Below are positions 26,720 to 36,160 of a stretch of 59,167 nt of DNA, in pieces. The translations under genes were made by a program, and so were the position numbers. Source of the stretch: Paenibacillus sp. Soil522 (lineage in GTDB: Bacteria > Bacillota > Bacilli > Paenibacillales > Paenibacillaceae); NCBI RefSeq assembly GCF_001428245.1, contig NZ_LMRV01000066.1, positions 211,509 to 270,675 of the forward strand. Direction: 5' to 3'. Position 1 is the first letter of the stretch. Every line of letters begins with the position of its first letter. The notes under the pieces are model-generated. The model worked only from the letters and a program-made list of their open reading frames with translations. It was not told the origin of the DNA and made no database searches.

Positions 26720-29236
26720 TTAGCGTGCGTCCTTTAGCTTCTCATGGAACATTTCCACTTCCTCGCGGAGCCAGATCGTTCGCTCCCAGGAGTCGATGAT
26801 GGCAAGCGCTTTTTGTGTGAGCTGCAGGGCTTCGGCATGATTGCCTTTGCGATGCAGCAATTGTGCCATTCCATATTGATAATAAATCAGCTCGATCTGA
26901 TTGGCCTGCGGTTTGCTGTAAAATAATTGATCAAATGCGGCTTCTGCCTTTTCGTACTCGCCGCATTGAACGTAAGCTACCCCCAAATGGAAGTAGGCTT
27001 CTATCGTCTTTTCGCCGCCGTATGATTTACTGATCTCGTTTGCCTGTTCATAACAAAGGATGGCATCGCTAAACTTGCCGTTTAACAAATAAAGATCGCC
27101 CTGTAACAGCCATATGCGGTGTTTGATCAAGGGGGAGCAATATACATCGCGCGTTTCATCGAGAATTTCCGCGGCCTTCTCCCGCTGGTCTGTTTTCAAG
27201 TAAATTTTCGCTTTGAAAGCGAGTCCCAGCACCTTTAAATCACGGACCCCGGGATCGGATGGATCAAGGCTCTTCAGGATCAGATTGCCGGCTTCGATTC
27301 GCCGTATTCCTTCATCCAGTAATCCGATTTCGATCAAAGCCCAGCCAACCGTATCGATTAAAAACAATGCGCTGAGCATGTCTTTATTTAAGGATGAGGC
27401 GGCATTTGCGGCTTTGAGCCCGTATTCAATTCGTTTCGGAAGATTTACCCGGCTTAGAAAATGGCTTAGCCGCAGCATGATTTGAATCAGAAGCTCCGGC
27501 TGCCCGTCGCTTACCCACTCCATTAGCTTGGCTATATTCGGCCATTCCCGTTTTACGCTTTCAAGATCGCGTCCCAGAAGGCAATTCCAATAAGGCGCCT
27601 CCGGCTTATCCCGTTTTAGATAAGTATCTAAATAATTAATGTAGTATTGGCTCCACCGCTGTCTGGCTTCCGATTCAAACGGTTTGTTCTCGGACAAATA
27701 TTGCTCTCCCCATGCGAGTACGGTCCGATGAGCCCGATAATGCAAATGCCCGTCTGCTCTTTCCGTCTCTATCAAGGCACGGCCCCGCAACTGCTCCACA
27801 GCCAAAAAAAATCGCCGTCCATCCAATCCTGCCGCGGCCTTCCAGCCGTTCTCCGAGGCTGGCCTGCCAAAGAAGCACAGCACCTGCCACAAATGTTTGG
27901 CATCCTCGCTGCAGCGGTCCCAAGTGCGTCCGAACAAATACTCGAATAAAGCCGTTAACGAATAACCGGCTTTGCCTAGGTCTGCAATTAGCTGTCCGAC
28001 AGGGATATCGTCTTCCGTCATATGCGCGATGCTCAGCGCGATTGCTTTCGGATTCCCTGCGGTCGCGTCAATGAGCTGCAATCGGACTTCAACCTGATCG
28101 GCAAGCAGCTTTTCCAAATTTTCCTTCCTTCGAGGCCATTTACTTAATCGGATATGATGCTGCACCTCTGAAGCCATATATTCCAGAGCCTCCGTATGCA
28201 GCAGGCCGTCTAATTGGATCGTATAAATCTCTTTCCCTGCGAGCGCCTCGATTTGCTGCTGATTTTCCCGGGCAGTCAATAAAGCTTTGACGCCTTGCGG
28301 GAGATTGGCGATGAATTCGCTTATTTCATATTCTGCCGTATCTATGCTGTCGATAACCAGAAGGACAGGCAGCTTGTCCGAGTACGAGGATAGAGCGTTT
28401 CGAACGACAAACCATTTCTCGTTGAGCGATTTGTCCAGAAGCTCTACCCGCCCGAGCTGGTAAGCGATGGTATCGAGGAAATCGCTAAAGCTTAACCTTT
28501 TTAAGTCTGCGCTTATCCAAATCGCGCAAGCTACTGGCGGCCACTCCAAGTCGTCCGAAGCCGCTTCGCCATGCGGTTCTCCTATGCATGCGTAGGCCGA
28601 TTCAAGCGCAATCGTCGTTTTCCCCATACCGCCCCAGCCTGAGATTAAACATACGGGTGACGGCGAAGTCAGCCACTGCATAATATCTGCTAATTCGTGC
28701 TTGCGGCCAACGAAGGAATCTGACCAACGAGTCGGTAAGTTATGCAATACAGCAGGTTTCCGGGGAGGGGAGATTCCATCAAACAATCTGGCTATAACCG
28801 AATCAATCTCCTTATCCGATGGTGCACCGAATTCATCATTTCGCAATAGCTTCGCTTTCGATAGGCAAGACGCGACCCATATTGGCAGAGGGGGATCAAT
28901 AACCGGAATCGAAGTCGTCTGCAGCAGCCCGGTGAACCAGCCGTTATCCATCCCGCTTTTCTCAACAATGAGCCAAACGATGCCGAACAGCTTGCCGTCC
29001 TCGATCCGGCTCGGTATATATTTCACGCCCATCTGGCCCATCCAGCTCTTAACGGTGTTGGAGGAAATGCCAAGCTGATTGGCGATTTTATCTATGTAAG
29101 ATTCAGAAGAGAATTGTCCCGAGGGGAGCGTTTCCCGTTTCTTTCTGATTGATTTATAGTCGGGATGCTGCTTCAATGCGGTAATACCGAGCGCCAATCG
29201 TTCGGCGAATCGTTCTTTATCCTCAAGTTCTGCCAC
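26720..29236 (-). CDS. gutR: GutR-like STAND transcription activator of glucitol genes
   Basis: An 838-residue regulator: an N-terminal HTH (YIDKIANQLGISSNTVKSWM, about residues 45-66), an NB-ARC-like STAND ATPase (FVGRKHEL then Walker A GWGGMGKTT; Walker B LPVLLVIDSID) and C-terminal TPR-like repeats (FHLGVAYVQCGEYEKAEAAF and neighbours). B. subtilis GutR has the same architecture and about the same length (829 residues) and activates the glucitol operon on binding glucitol and ATP. Here it is divergent from a gutP-gutB-type operon, as expected. I choose the GTG at 29236, which has AGGAGGTG eight bases upstream; the first in-frame ATG lies ahead of that site. Confidence 0.85.
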   Translation of the reverse strand: MAELEDKERFAERLALGITALKQHPDYKSIRKKRETLPSGQFSSESYIDKIANQLGISSNTVKSWMGQMGVKYIPSRIEDGKLFGIVWLIVEKSGMDNGWFTGLLQTTSIPVIDPPLPIWVASCLSKAKLLRNDEFGAPSDKEIDSVIARLFDGISPPRKPAVLHNLPTRWSDSFVGRKHELADIMQWLTSPSPVCLISGWGGMGKTTIALESAYACIGEPHGEAASDDLEWPPVACAIWISADLKRLSFSDFLDTIAYQLGRVELLDKSLNEKWFVVRNALSSYSDKLPVLLVIDSIDTAEYEISEFIANLPQGVKALLTARENQQQIEALAGKEIYTIQLDGLLHTEALEYMASEVQHHIRLSKWPRRKENLEKLLADQVEVRLQLIDATAGNPKAIALSIAHMTEDDIPVGQLIADLGKAGYSLTALFEYLFGRTWDRCSEDAKHLWQVLCFFGRPASENGWKAAAGLDGRRFFLAVEQLRGRALIETERADGHLHYRAHRTVLAWGEQYLSENKPFESEARQRWSQYYINYLDTYLKRDKPEAPYWNCLLGRDLESVKREWPNIAKLMEWVSDGQPELLIQIMLRLSHFLSRVNLPKRIEYGLKAANAASSLNKDMLSALFLIDTVGWALIEIGLLDEGIRRIEAGNLILKSLDPSDPGVRDLKVLGLAFKAKIYLKTDQREKAAEILDETRDVYCSPLIKHRIWLLQGDLYLLNGKFSDAILCYEQANEISKSYGGEKTIEAYFHLGVAYVQCGEYEKAEAAFDQLFYSKPQANQIELIYYQYGMAQLLHRKGNHAEALQLTQKALAIIDSWERTIWLREEVEMFHEKLKDAR

Positions 29237-29324
29237 TATTTTCGCACCTCCTGCATTTGGCATATCACTCTATTTTAGTGTAAAAATCGTATCTCTGTAT
29301 ATAACCCGTAGTTGTACAGTGCTG

Positions 29325-29340
29325 CTGTATGATTATACAG
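29325..29340. promoter_or_regulatory. Inverted repeat in the gutR-gutP divergent region
   Basis: CTGTAT, GATT, ATACAG forms a symmetrical site, and another CTGTAT occurs 30 bases to the left (29295-29300), i.e. about three helical turns. Such a site between the activator gene and its target operon is a candidate GutR binding site. A TATAAT at 29375-29380 may serve the operon, but its -35 box is poor, as expected for an activated promoter. Confidence 0.45.
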
Positions 29341-29494
29341 TTCAAATAGATAGATATCAAAAGTGGCCGCTGCTTATAATTGGAGTAAGAAAAACCTATA
29401 AAACCAAAATAAATCCCCTTACATTATCCATTTAGGAGGTCAAGTGGTCCGACGAATAACCATAGTAAATTTTTATGAAAAGGAATGATTAATA

Positions 29495-30958
29495 ATGTTG
29501 AACCACAATTTAGCCGAAAAGGCGGGTGCTTCACTACACCAGAGCGAAGAGATCGCTAACAAAAAGCTAAGTGTTTGGGAAAAAGCCGCTTATGGCAGCG
29601 GTGATCTGGCGATAAACTTCTATTGGTCAACCGTTATGACCTACATGCTCTTTTTCTATACGGATGTCGTCAAAATTCCAGCTGCTATTGTCGGCACAAT
29701 GTTCTTAATCGTTCGTATTTTGGATGGCTTCGTAGATCTTAGTATGGGAGTCATCATCGATCGTACTCAAACCCGTTGGGGCAAGCTTCGTCCGTTTATT
29801 TTGTTCGGCGCTCTTCCGATGGCTGTCGTTGGTGTCTTGTGTTTCTCTTCACCGGATTTCGGTATGACAGGTAAAGTTATTTATGCTTACATTACTTATA
29901 TCGCCATAATGGTCATGATGTCCTTTATCGGAACGCCGTACGGCGCGTTGACATCTGCCATGACGCAAAACCCGTTGGAGCGCGTTAACTTATCTTCCTA
30001 TCGAATCGTGGGCTCGATGATCGGCGGCATTATCGTTTCCGTCATGACACCCATTATTATTCAGCAATTTTGGCCTAACGATATGTCAGTAGGATACCGC
30101 AATACGATGATCATCTATTCCTTATTCGCTCTCGTTTTTTATATGATCTGCTTTGCCGGAACGAAAGAACGCGCCGCTGCGCAAGAAGCGGTCAAGCTTC
30201 CTTTCAAACAGTCCATGAAGATCATATTCACGAACAAACCGTTGATGCTGATTACTTTCATCTATTTGGTTTTTCAAGCTGCCTACGGTATCAAGGCTTC
30301 CGTATCGATTTATTATGTTAATTACAATATGAACAAAACCGAGTTCCTATCGATTTATATGCTGCTTATATTCGGGAGTAATTTGTTAGGCACATTAATA
30401 GCTCCGAAATTCACAAAGTGGTTTGAGAAAAAATACGCCATCATTGTCGGATTGACAGGGACCGTAATAAGCGGAATCGCCTTATATTTCACGGATTACT
30501 CCAACGTCCCTATGATCCTCCTTTGGACGGTCGTCGGCGGCCTGATCGGCGGAATTCCCGCAGCGGTAATATGGGGCGCGCTGCCGGACACTGTGGAATA
30601 TTCGGAGTGGAAAAACGGGTATCGGACAGAAGGTCTTATTTATGGCATATTCAGCTTTGGACAGAAATTGTCTATTGCCATATCGGGCGCCCTGTCGGGT
30701 TATATTTTGCAGGTATCCGGTTATGTTCCAAATGCTATACAATCATCATCTGCTTTGAACGGCATCGCGCTGCTGCTTTGCTTATTGCCGGCCGGGCTTT
30801 GTGCAATGGGAATAATAGCTACCTTATTTTACAATCTTGATTCAAAAACGTTTTCGACTATTATTATGGAATTAAACGGGCAAAAGCATCTGCAAAGAAG
30901 CAAGAAAAATAATAACATTAAATTAGTGAAGAGGGGACTTGATCAAGATGTCGATTAA
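29495..30958 (+). CDS. gutP: GutP-like GPH-family sugar/polyol:cation symporter
   Basis: A 487-residue glycoside-pentoside-hexuronide family transporter with twelve membrane segments, cytoplasmic loop DRTQTRWGKLRPFILFGA and the C-terminal motif VWGALPDTVEYSEWKNGYRTEG. B. subtilis GutP (glucitol permease) is of this family. It heads a set with a zinc polyol dehydrogenase and a fructokinase, so the substrate is probably D-glucitol or another hexitol. The dehydrogenase gene overlaps its 3' end by 11 bases. Confidence 0.85.
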   Translation: MLNHNLAEKAGASLHQSEEIANKKLSVWEKAAYGSGDLAINFYWSTVMTYMLFFYTDVVKIPAAIVGTMFLIVRILDGFVDLSMGVIIDRTQTRWGKLRPFILFGALPMAVVGVLCFSSPDFGMTGKVIYAYITYIAIMVMMSFIGTPYGALTSAMTQNPLERVNLSSYRIVGSMIGGIIVSVMTPIIIQQFWPNDMSVGYRNTMIIYSLFALVFYMICFAGTKERAAAQEAVKLPFKQSMKIIFTNKPLMLITFIYLVFQAAYGIKASVSIYYVNYNMNKTEFLSIYMLLIFGSNLLGTLIAPKFTKWFEKKYAIIVGLTGTVISGIALYFTDYSNVPMILLWTVVGGLIGGIPAAVIWGALPDTVEYSEWKNGYRTEGLIYGIFSFGQKLSIAISGALSGYILQVSGYVPNAIQSSSALNGIALLLCLLPAGLCAMGIIATLFYNLDSKTFSTIIMELNGQKHLQRSKKNNNIKLVKRGLDQDVD

Positions 30959-32018
30959 TCAACTGCCACAAACGATGAAAGCAGCAGTCATGCACAATAC
31001 GCGGGAAATTAAAATAGAAGAATACCCGGTTCCGCAAATCGGTCCGGACGAGGTTTTGATTAAAGTGATGGCAGTCGGGATTTGCGGATCCGATTTGCAT
31101 TATTATTCCCATGGCCGAATCGGCAAGTACGTGGTCGACAAACCGTTTATTCTTGGACATGAGTGCGCAGGGGACATTGCGGCTATCGGCTCGAATGTGC
31201 AGCGGTTTCAAGTAGGCGATCGTGTAGCGGTGGAACCGGGCGTAACCTGCGGACGCTGCGACGCTTGCAAGGAAGGCCGGTATAATCTTTGTCCGGATGT
31301 TGAGTTTCTGGCGACGCCTCCGTTTGACGGCGCTTTTGTGCAGTACATTAAAATCCGCGAAGACTTCGTTTTCGCCATTCCTGATGAGCTTTCTTATGAA
31401 GAGGCTGCATTAGTTGAGCCTTTTTCAGTCGGAATACATGCGGCTAACCGTACCGGTCTGCAGCCTGGATCCACGATTGCCATTATGGGGATGGGGCCTG
31501 TCGGATTGATGGCTGTAGCAGCGGCAAAAGCTTATGGTGCAGCGACGATTATCGTGACAGATCTCGAGCCGCTGCGGCTTGAGGCGGCCAAGCAGATGGG
31601 AGCCACTCACATCATTAACATCCGCGAACAGGATCCGCTCGAGGAAATTAAGCGGATTACAAGCGGCAAAGGGGTCGATGTCGCATGGGAAACAGCCGGC
31701 AATCCGAAGGCGCTTCAATCTGCGCTTGGATCGCTGCGCCGCGGCGGCAAGCTTGCGATCGTAGGGCTGCCGGCCCAAGACGAAATCCCGTTGAATGTGC
31801 CTTTTATTGCAGATAACGAAGTCGATATTTACGGCATCTTCCGTTATGCCAATACGTATCCGAAAGGCATCAACTTCCTGTCTTCCGGCATAGTCGACGC
31901 AAACAAGCTGATCACCGACAAATTTGCGCTGGAACAAACGCAGGAAGCGATGGAGCGTGCGCTTAACCAGAAGAGTGAATGTTTGAAAATCATCATTTAT
32001 CCCAACGGCTTGCTTTAA
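30948..32018 (+). CDS. gutB: Zinc-dependent glucitol (sorbitol) dehydrogenase
   Basis: A 356-residue medium-chain dehydrogenase: catalytic zinc site GICGSDLHYYSHGRIG and GHECAGDI, structural zinc Cys cluster CGRCDACKEGRYNLC, then the NAD-binding motif GMGPVGLMAV. Residue VEPFSVGIHA is typical of sorbitol/xylitol dehydrogenases. It should oxidise D-glucitol to D-fructose with NAD. ATG at 30948 is preferred, 11 bases after GAGGGG; a TTG at 30939 lies too close to that site. It overlaps gutP and precedes the fructokinase, giving a complete import-oxidise-phosphorylate route. Confidence 0.85.
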   Translation: MSINQLPQTMKAAVMHNTREIKIEEYPVPQIGPDEVLIKVMAVGICGSDLHYYSHGRIGKYVVDKPFILGHECAGDIAAIGSNVQRFQVGDRVAVEPGVTCGRCDACKEGRYNLCPDVEFLATPPFDGAFVQYIKIREDFVFAIPDELSYEEAALVEPFSVGIHAANRTGLQPGSTIAIMGMGPVGLMAVAAAKAYGAATIIVTDLEPLRLEAAKQMGATHIINIREQDPLEEIKRITSGKGVDVAWETAGNPKALQSALGSLRRGGKLAIVGLPAQDEIPLNVPFIADNEVDIYGIFRYANTYPKGINFLSSGIVDANKLITDKFALEQTQEAMERALNQKSECLKIIIYPNGLL

Positions 32019-32053
32019 TTTCGATTATTGAAGAAGGGTTGCGAGGAAACACA

Positions 32054-32931
32054 ATGACTTTATTAGGAGCAATAGAAGGCGGCGGCACAAAGTTTGTATG
32101 CGGAATTGGAACGCCGGATGGGCAAATTGTTGAACGTACCTCTTTTCCGACAACGACGCCGGAGAGACAATGGGAAGAGCGGCTGCATTTTTCGAAAGTA
32201 AAGGAACTCATGCGATTGGGATCGGAACCTTCGGTCCAATTGATGTGAATCTGAAAAGCGAAAGCTACGGTTTTATAACGAATACACCTAAACCCTATTG
32301 GAGCGGCTTTAATGTGGTTGATTATTTGAAGCGGCATTTAGAGGTGCCGGTCGGATTTGATACGGACGTCAATGCCGCGGCTTTAGGCGAAGCGATATGG
32401 GGAGCGGCAAAAGGTCTGAACAGCTGCTTATACATGACTGTCGGAACCGGAATCGGTGCGGGTGCATGCGTAGAAGGGCAGCTTGTACATGGCCTGACCC
32501 ATCCGGAAATGGGACATATTATTGTCCGCCGGCATCCAGACGATGCTTACGAGGGAGGCTGTCCGTTTCACAAAGACTGTCTGGAAGGGCTCGCCTCGGG
32601 GCCGGCGATCGAAAACCGGTGGAAAATGAAAGCCTTCAACCTGGAAGCATCTCATTTCGCTTGGGAGCTCGAAGCCTATTATTTGGCCCAAGCGCTGCTC
32701 AATTTCATTCTCATTCTTTCACCGGAGAAGATTATTATCGGCGGCGGCGTGATGAAGCAGACACAGCTGTTTCCGCTTATCCAGCAGCGATTGGACACAT
32801 TATTGAATGGATATATTCAACATCCGGCTTTAGCCAAAGGCAATGCCAACTACATCGTACAGCCGTCACTTGGTGATAATGCTGGGCTTACCGGCGCTTT
32901 AGCGTTGGCTGACAGAGCTTTACAAGGCTAA
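32054..32931 (+). pseudogene. ROK-family fructokinase with a single-base frameshift
   Basis: Two reading frames join into one ROK kinase. From ATG 32054 the frame reads MTLLGAIEGGGTKFVCGIGT (phosphate-binding loop) to TTTPE, then shifts near 32163; the rest (MGRAAAFFESKGTHAIGIGT to ALALADRALQG) continues in another frame from 32170. Adding one G in CCGGAG|AGACAATGG restores a 292-residue protein of normal length. The second part has the catalytic Asp in FDTDVNAAALGEA, the ROK motif TVGTGIGAG and the zinc cluster (HPEMGHIIV, GGCPFHKDCLEG). It would turn fructose from gutB into fructose 6-phosphate. Either a real inactivating mutation or a sequencing error; the rest of the gene shows no decay. 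Confidence 0.8.
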
Positions 32932-33036
32932 GAAAACTGGGAGATAACTGTTTTTCCGAAAGGGTCTTTCTTGCTTATTTCTCAAACGGTCTTCATAATG
33001 AAGGAAACCTATACAACCGTTAAAAGAGGAATTCCG

Positions 33037-34047
33037 ATGAAAGTAACGATTTACGATGTGGCCCGGGAGGCTGGTGTTTCGATCGCGGCGGTTTCCCAGG
33101 TTATCAACGGCAAGGGGAAAATCAGCGAGGAGCGCAGGAATGAAATAATGGAGGTCATGGCCCGGCTGAACTATCAGCCCAGCGTGATCGCATCTGCGCT
33201 AACGGGCAAGAAGACGTACACGATCGGCCTGCTCGTACCTGATATCTCAAATCCGTTTTTTGCGGAAATTGCGCGCGCCGTGGAGGACCAAAGCCATCAT
33301 CTCGGCTACAGCCTGTTCATATGCAGCACGGACAACAAGAAGGAGCGCGCGGAGCGTTATCTGGCTTTGATGCAGCAGAAGCGTGTAGATGGCATGATCA
33401 TCGGGACAGGGATGGCGGACGAAAGCGCTTTGGCGCATTTGATGAAGAGGTCGGTGCCTGTCGTGGCGATTGCCCGGGAGGCGAATCTCGGAACGAATAC
33501 CGTCATCATCGACGATTATATCGGGGGCGGCATGGCGGCGAGTCATTTGCTGGAGAGGAATCATACCCGCGTCGCGCTGCTCACGGAAAGTGACGAGGTC
33601 AGCAGCAGCCGGGAACGAATCCGCGGATTCCGTGAGGTGTGGTCGCAAGCCGGACTGGCCCTGGAAGATAACATGATTCGGGCGTGCGGGAATGATCTGG
33701 TCCGGGACGGAAAGATTCAAGCGGGAGAGCTACTTCGCCAGCCTGACTGTCCGTCGGCTTTATTTTGCTGCAACGATCTGCTCGCCATCGGCGCGCTGCA
33801 GGCCGTGAAAGAACAAGGCCTGCGGGTTCCCCAAGACGTATCGGTCATTGGCTTTGACAACACCATTTTGGCCGAGGTGACCGATCCGCCGCTCACTACA
33901 ATCGCGCAGCCGACGGAAATGATGGGCAAGCTGGCAGTTGATTCATTGGTACGAAGGCTTGAAGGGGAGCAAACGGAAGACGAACGGGTTGTGCTGCGGC
34001 CGGAGCTCGTCATTCGTCAGTCTACGGCGGGGAAGACAAATCCGTAA
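33037..34047 (+). CDS. LacI-family regulator at the end of the glucitol block
   Basis: A 336-residue LacI/GalR protein: HTH VTIYDVAREAGVSIAAVSQVIN at the N-terminus, hinge YQPSVIASALTGKKT, and a ligand domain ending in SVIGFDNTILAEVTDPPLTT. The ATG at 33037 is taken because AGAGGA lies just upstream and the HTH begins at residue 3; an earlier TTG (32971) would add 22 unmatched residues. It may repress the glucitol genes in addition to GutR activation, or act on the iol operon 2 kb downstream. In its upstream region AACGGT (32995-33000) and ACCGTT (33016-33021) form an inverted pair. Confidence 0.87.
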   Translation: MKVTIYDVAREAGVSIAAVSQVINGKGKISEERRNEIMEVMARLNYQPSVIASALTGKKTYTIGLLVPDISNPFFAEIARAVEDQSHHLGYSLFICSTDNKKERAERYLALMQQKRVDGMIIGTGMADESALAHLMKRSVPVVAIAREANLGTNTVIIDDYIGGGMAASHLLERNHTRVALLTESDEVSSSRERIRGFREVWSQAGLALEDNMIRACGNDLVRDGKIQAGELLRQPDCPSALFCCNDLLAIGALQAVKEQGLRVPQDVSVIGFDNTILAEVTDPPLTTIAQPTEMMGKLAVDSLVRRLEGEQTEDERVVLRPELVIRQSTAGKTNP

Positions 34048-34118
34048 GAGGTATGTTTCAAGCACAGAGCATACACCTGCGCAGATCTGAATATCTGGTG
34101 AGATTTCGGTAATGGCAT

Positions 34119-34168
34119 AAAAAAAAGACCTCTGTCGATTAGCTTTTAACTACTTCGGCAGAGGTCTT
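34119..34168. terminator. Hairpin after the LacI gene
   Basis: AAGACCTCTGTCGA pairs with CGGCAGAGGTCTT. Eight A lie before the stem, so the U-run would be on the minus-strand transcript; in the forward direction it is only a weak terminator. Confidence 0.55.
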
Positions 34169-34252
34169 GGAATATCCAGCTAAAACAGGCAGAATAATGT
34201 GTAAGGCGATGTCATATTTATCTATATTTCATAGAAAAGGGAGAGTGATGGT

Positions 34253-35878
34253 TTGAAGGTTTATGTCGCCAGTGCCGGAGAAACACTCAGAACACTCTCT
34301 TTCCATTATGACGCCGTATTAGAGGAACTGATTTTGCTCAATCCAAATGTCAGGGGTCCCGATTCAGACATTGCAGGAAAGCACATAAAGCTTCCTCAAC
34401 GCGCCGATTCAACCGGATACCGAATGGGTGGCACGTATTGTCCGGATGTTCCGGTTTACAAAGAGCAGTGGATTCCTTTAACCTCGCTGGAGAAGATGGA
34501 GCAGACGGACTATGATGTGCTCATTGTCGGCACCGGGGCAGGAGGCGGAGCCGTCCTCTGGAGATTATGCGAGCATTGGGGGAGGAACGGAAAACGGATC
34601 GGTATCATAGAAGCGGGCGATCTTATGCTGCCGACCAATGGACAGAATATTGCTACTATGGATCCTGAACGGTTTTTAAAATATTTTTACAGTGTAGCCA
34701 AATCACCTCCTCAATATCCCTCTCCACAAGTTGCCGCTTTAGGGGGACGAACCCTCTTTTGGACAAATGTTTGTCCACGCATGCATGCTTCCGAAACTGC
34801 TGAATGGCCCGTACCAGCTAAAGAAATGGACTATTATTATAGCCTTGCAGAGAAGGCCATGAACGTCACCTATTCCTTTACCAAAGGAAGCCCGCTCACG
34901 CAAATTCTGCTTAACCGGCTTCAAAAGAATGGGTTCCCCGAAACAACCGATGAGCCGATCGCAATCGATCTTGAACCGACAAGATTCGGAGTGGTCAATT
35001 CCAATCCGTTTTTCAGCTCGATCGTTTTTTTGGCTCGAGCTATGAACCGCTCCTTCGATTTGGCTGTGAAAGCCCTCGCCGTTCAAGTGATCACAGAAAA
35101 AAACAAAGTTATGGGCGTAAAAGTGATGTCACCGGACAAGTGCCCGTATTTTCTTAAAGCGAAAACCGTTGTGCTGTCGGCAAGTACGTTTGGGACCCCG
35201 CTTATACTGCTTAACTCGGGTATACACGGGAGCGCTGTCGGACATTATCTCACCAACCATTCCAGGCTGGTCGGCACAGGAACGGTGAAGCGCAGTCAGT
35301 TTCCGGAGATGTTGGGACCGCTTCGTATTCTAATTCCGGGCACGGAGAGCCGCCCGTATCAGGTCCAGATTTGGGGACCGGGGAACAATGCCTGGGTTCA
35401 ATTTAAAGAGGAACCTTTGCAGGATAAGTGGGGAGTGAAATTTTATGGCTCCGGTAAGGTAGAATCCCGATATGACAACAGAGTCGCGCTTGACCCGGTC
35501 AAGCGGGACGAATACGGAGTGCCGGAAATACAAGTGCATTTTGCTTATAGTAAACAGGATGAAGTCATTATGAATCAAATGGCGGCAGGTATCATGGAAG
35601 CTTCAGCAGCAATGAAAACGCCTTTGAATCTAAGGGACGGCCTGCCGGATATTTGCCTGATGCCTCCCGGATTGGAAAATCACGAAATCGGAACGTGCCG
35701 CATGGGAGACGACCCCTTCACCTCGGCAACCGATCGATATGGACAAATCCACGGTGTACATGGTCTCTATGTAGCCGATAATAGCGTGATCCCTACAAGC
35801 GGGACGGCAAACCCTACACTCACGACTGTAGCCCTTGCCATTCGCACGGCGGATTATATCGTCCAACAATTGAAATAA
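34253..35878 (+). CDS. LysM-domain GMC-family oxidoreductase (paralogue 2)
   Basis: A 541-residue paralogue of the protein encoded at 24977-26626, similar throughout. The LysM domain occupies residues 1-46 (VASAGETLRTLSFHYDAVL, then LEELILLNPNV and GKHIKLP). FAD motif GTGAGGG follows IPLTSLEKMEQTDYDVLIV. Catalytic candidates are His477 (HEIGTCRMGDD) and Asn520 (ANPTLTT). The start is TTG with GGGAGAG upstream; MKVYVA aligns with MKVWVA of the paralogue. No signal peptide. Upstream lie TCATATT (34212-34218) and CATAGAAA (34230-34237), vaguely like a mother-cell sporulation promoter but with too short a spacer. Substrate unknown; polyols are possible given the glucitol and inositol genes on either side. 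Confidence 0.83.
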   Translation: MKVYVASAGETLRTLSFHYDAVLEELILLNPNVRGPDSDIAGKHIKLPQRADSTGYRMGGTYCPDVPVYKEQWIPLTSLEKMEQTDYDVLIVGTGAGGGAVLWRLCEHWGRNGKRIGIIEAGDLMLPTNGQNIATMDPERFLKYFYSVAKSPPQYPSPQVAALGGRTLFWTNVCPRMHASETAEWPVPAKEMDYYYSLAEKAMNVTYSFTKGSPLTQILLNRLQKNGFPETTDEPIAIDLEPTRFGVVNSNPFFSSIVFLARAMNRSFDLAVKALAVQVITEKNKVMGVKVMSPDKCPYFLKAKTVVLSASTFGTPLILLNSGIHGSAVGHYLTNHSRLVGTGTVKRSQFPEMLGPLRILIPGTESRPYQVQIWGPGNNAWVQFKEEPLQDKWGVKFYGSGKVESRYDNRVALDPVKRDEYGVPEIQVHFAYSKQDEVIMNQMAAGIMEASAAMKTPLNLRDGLPDICLMPPGLENHEIGTCRMGDDPFTSATDRYGQIHGVHGLYVADNSVIPTSGTANPTLTTVALAIRTADYIVQQLK

Positions 35879-35883
35879 GACAA

Positions 35884-36006
35884 ATAATTTGGCCTAGGCA
35901 TGGGAATGTTGAACCGGTTCTGAGCGACGGAGTGTATGGAAATCCCCCCTGCGAGCTGTCGGTGATGGCCGGGGCGGCGGATATTGCAGTGGAGCAAGCT
36001 ACTTGA
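35884..36006 (+). pseudogene. Possible 3' remnant of an unidentified gene
   Basis: Directly after the GMC gene a different frame reads protein-like sequence ending ...SDGVYGNPPCELSVMAG, then AADIAVEQAT and TGA at 36004-36006. It has no start codon or ribosome binding site of its own. It could be the tail of a lost gene; I do not recognise it and cannot exclude chance. Confidence 0.25.
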
Positions 36007-36057
36007 ATAACATCGAAAAAAAGTGAGTGAGTTAATTGGTCAGTCGTAGAAAAAAAA

Positions 36058-36097
36058 GGGCCGGACAGAGAGTTTAAGTTCTCTGGCCGGTTCTTTT
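36058..36097 (+). terminator. Intrinsic terminator before the iol operon
   Basis: CCGGACAGAGAG and CTCTGGCCGG form a stem with one mismatch, followed by TTCTTTTTTT. It isolates the GMC gene from the iol operon. Confidence 0.85.
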
Positions 36098-36160
36098 TTT
36101 GCATTTGCAGGAGATGTTTCGGATACGCTTTCAAGTGGAAGCGGGAGTGAAATAAAAAGA

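Noticed and set aside
29444..29488. 15-codon frame (GTG start) after AGGAGGT upstream of gutP
   Set aside because: The spacing of three bases between the Shine-Dalgarno and GTG is too short and there is no attenuator hairpin, so a leader peptide is not supported.
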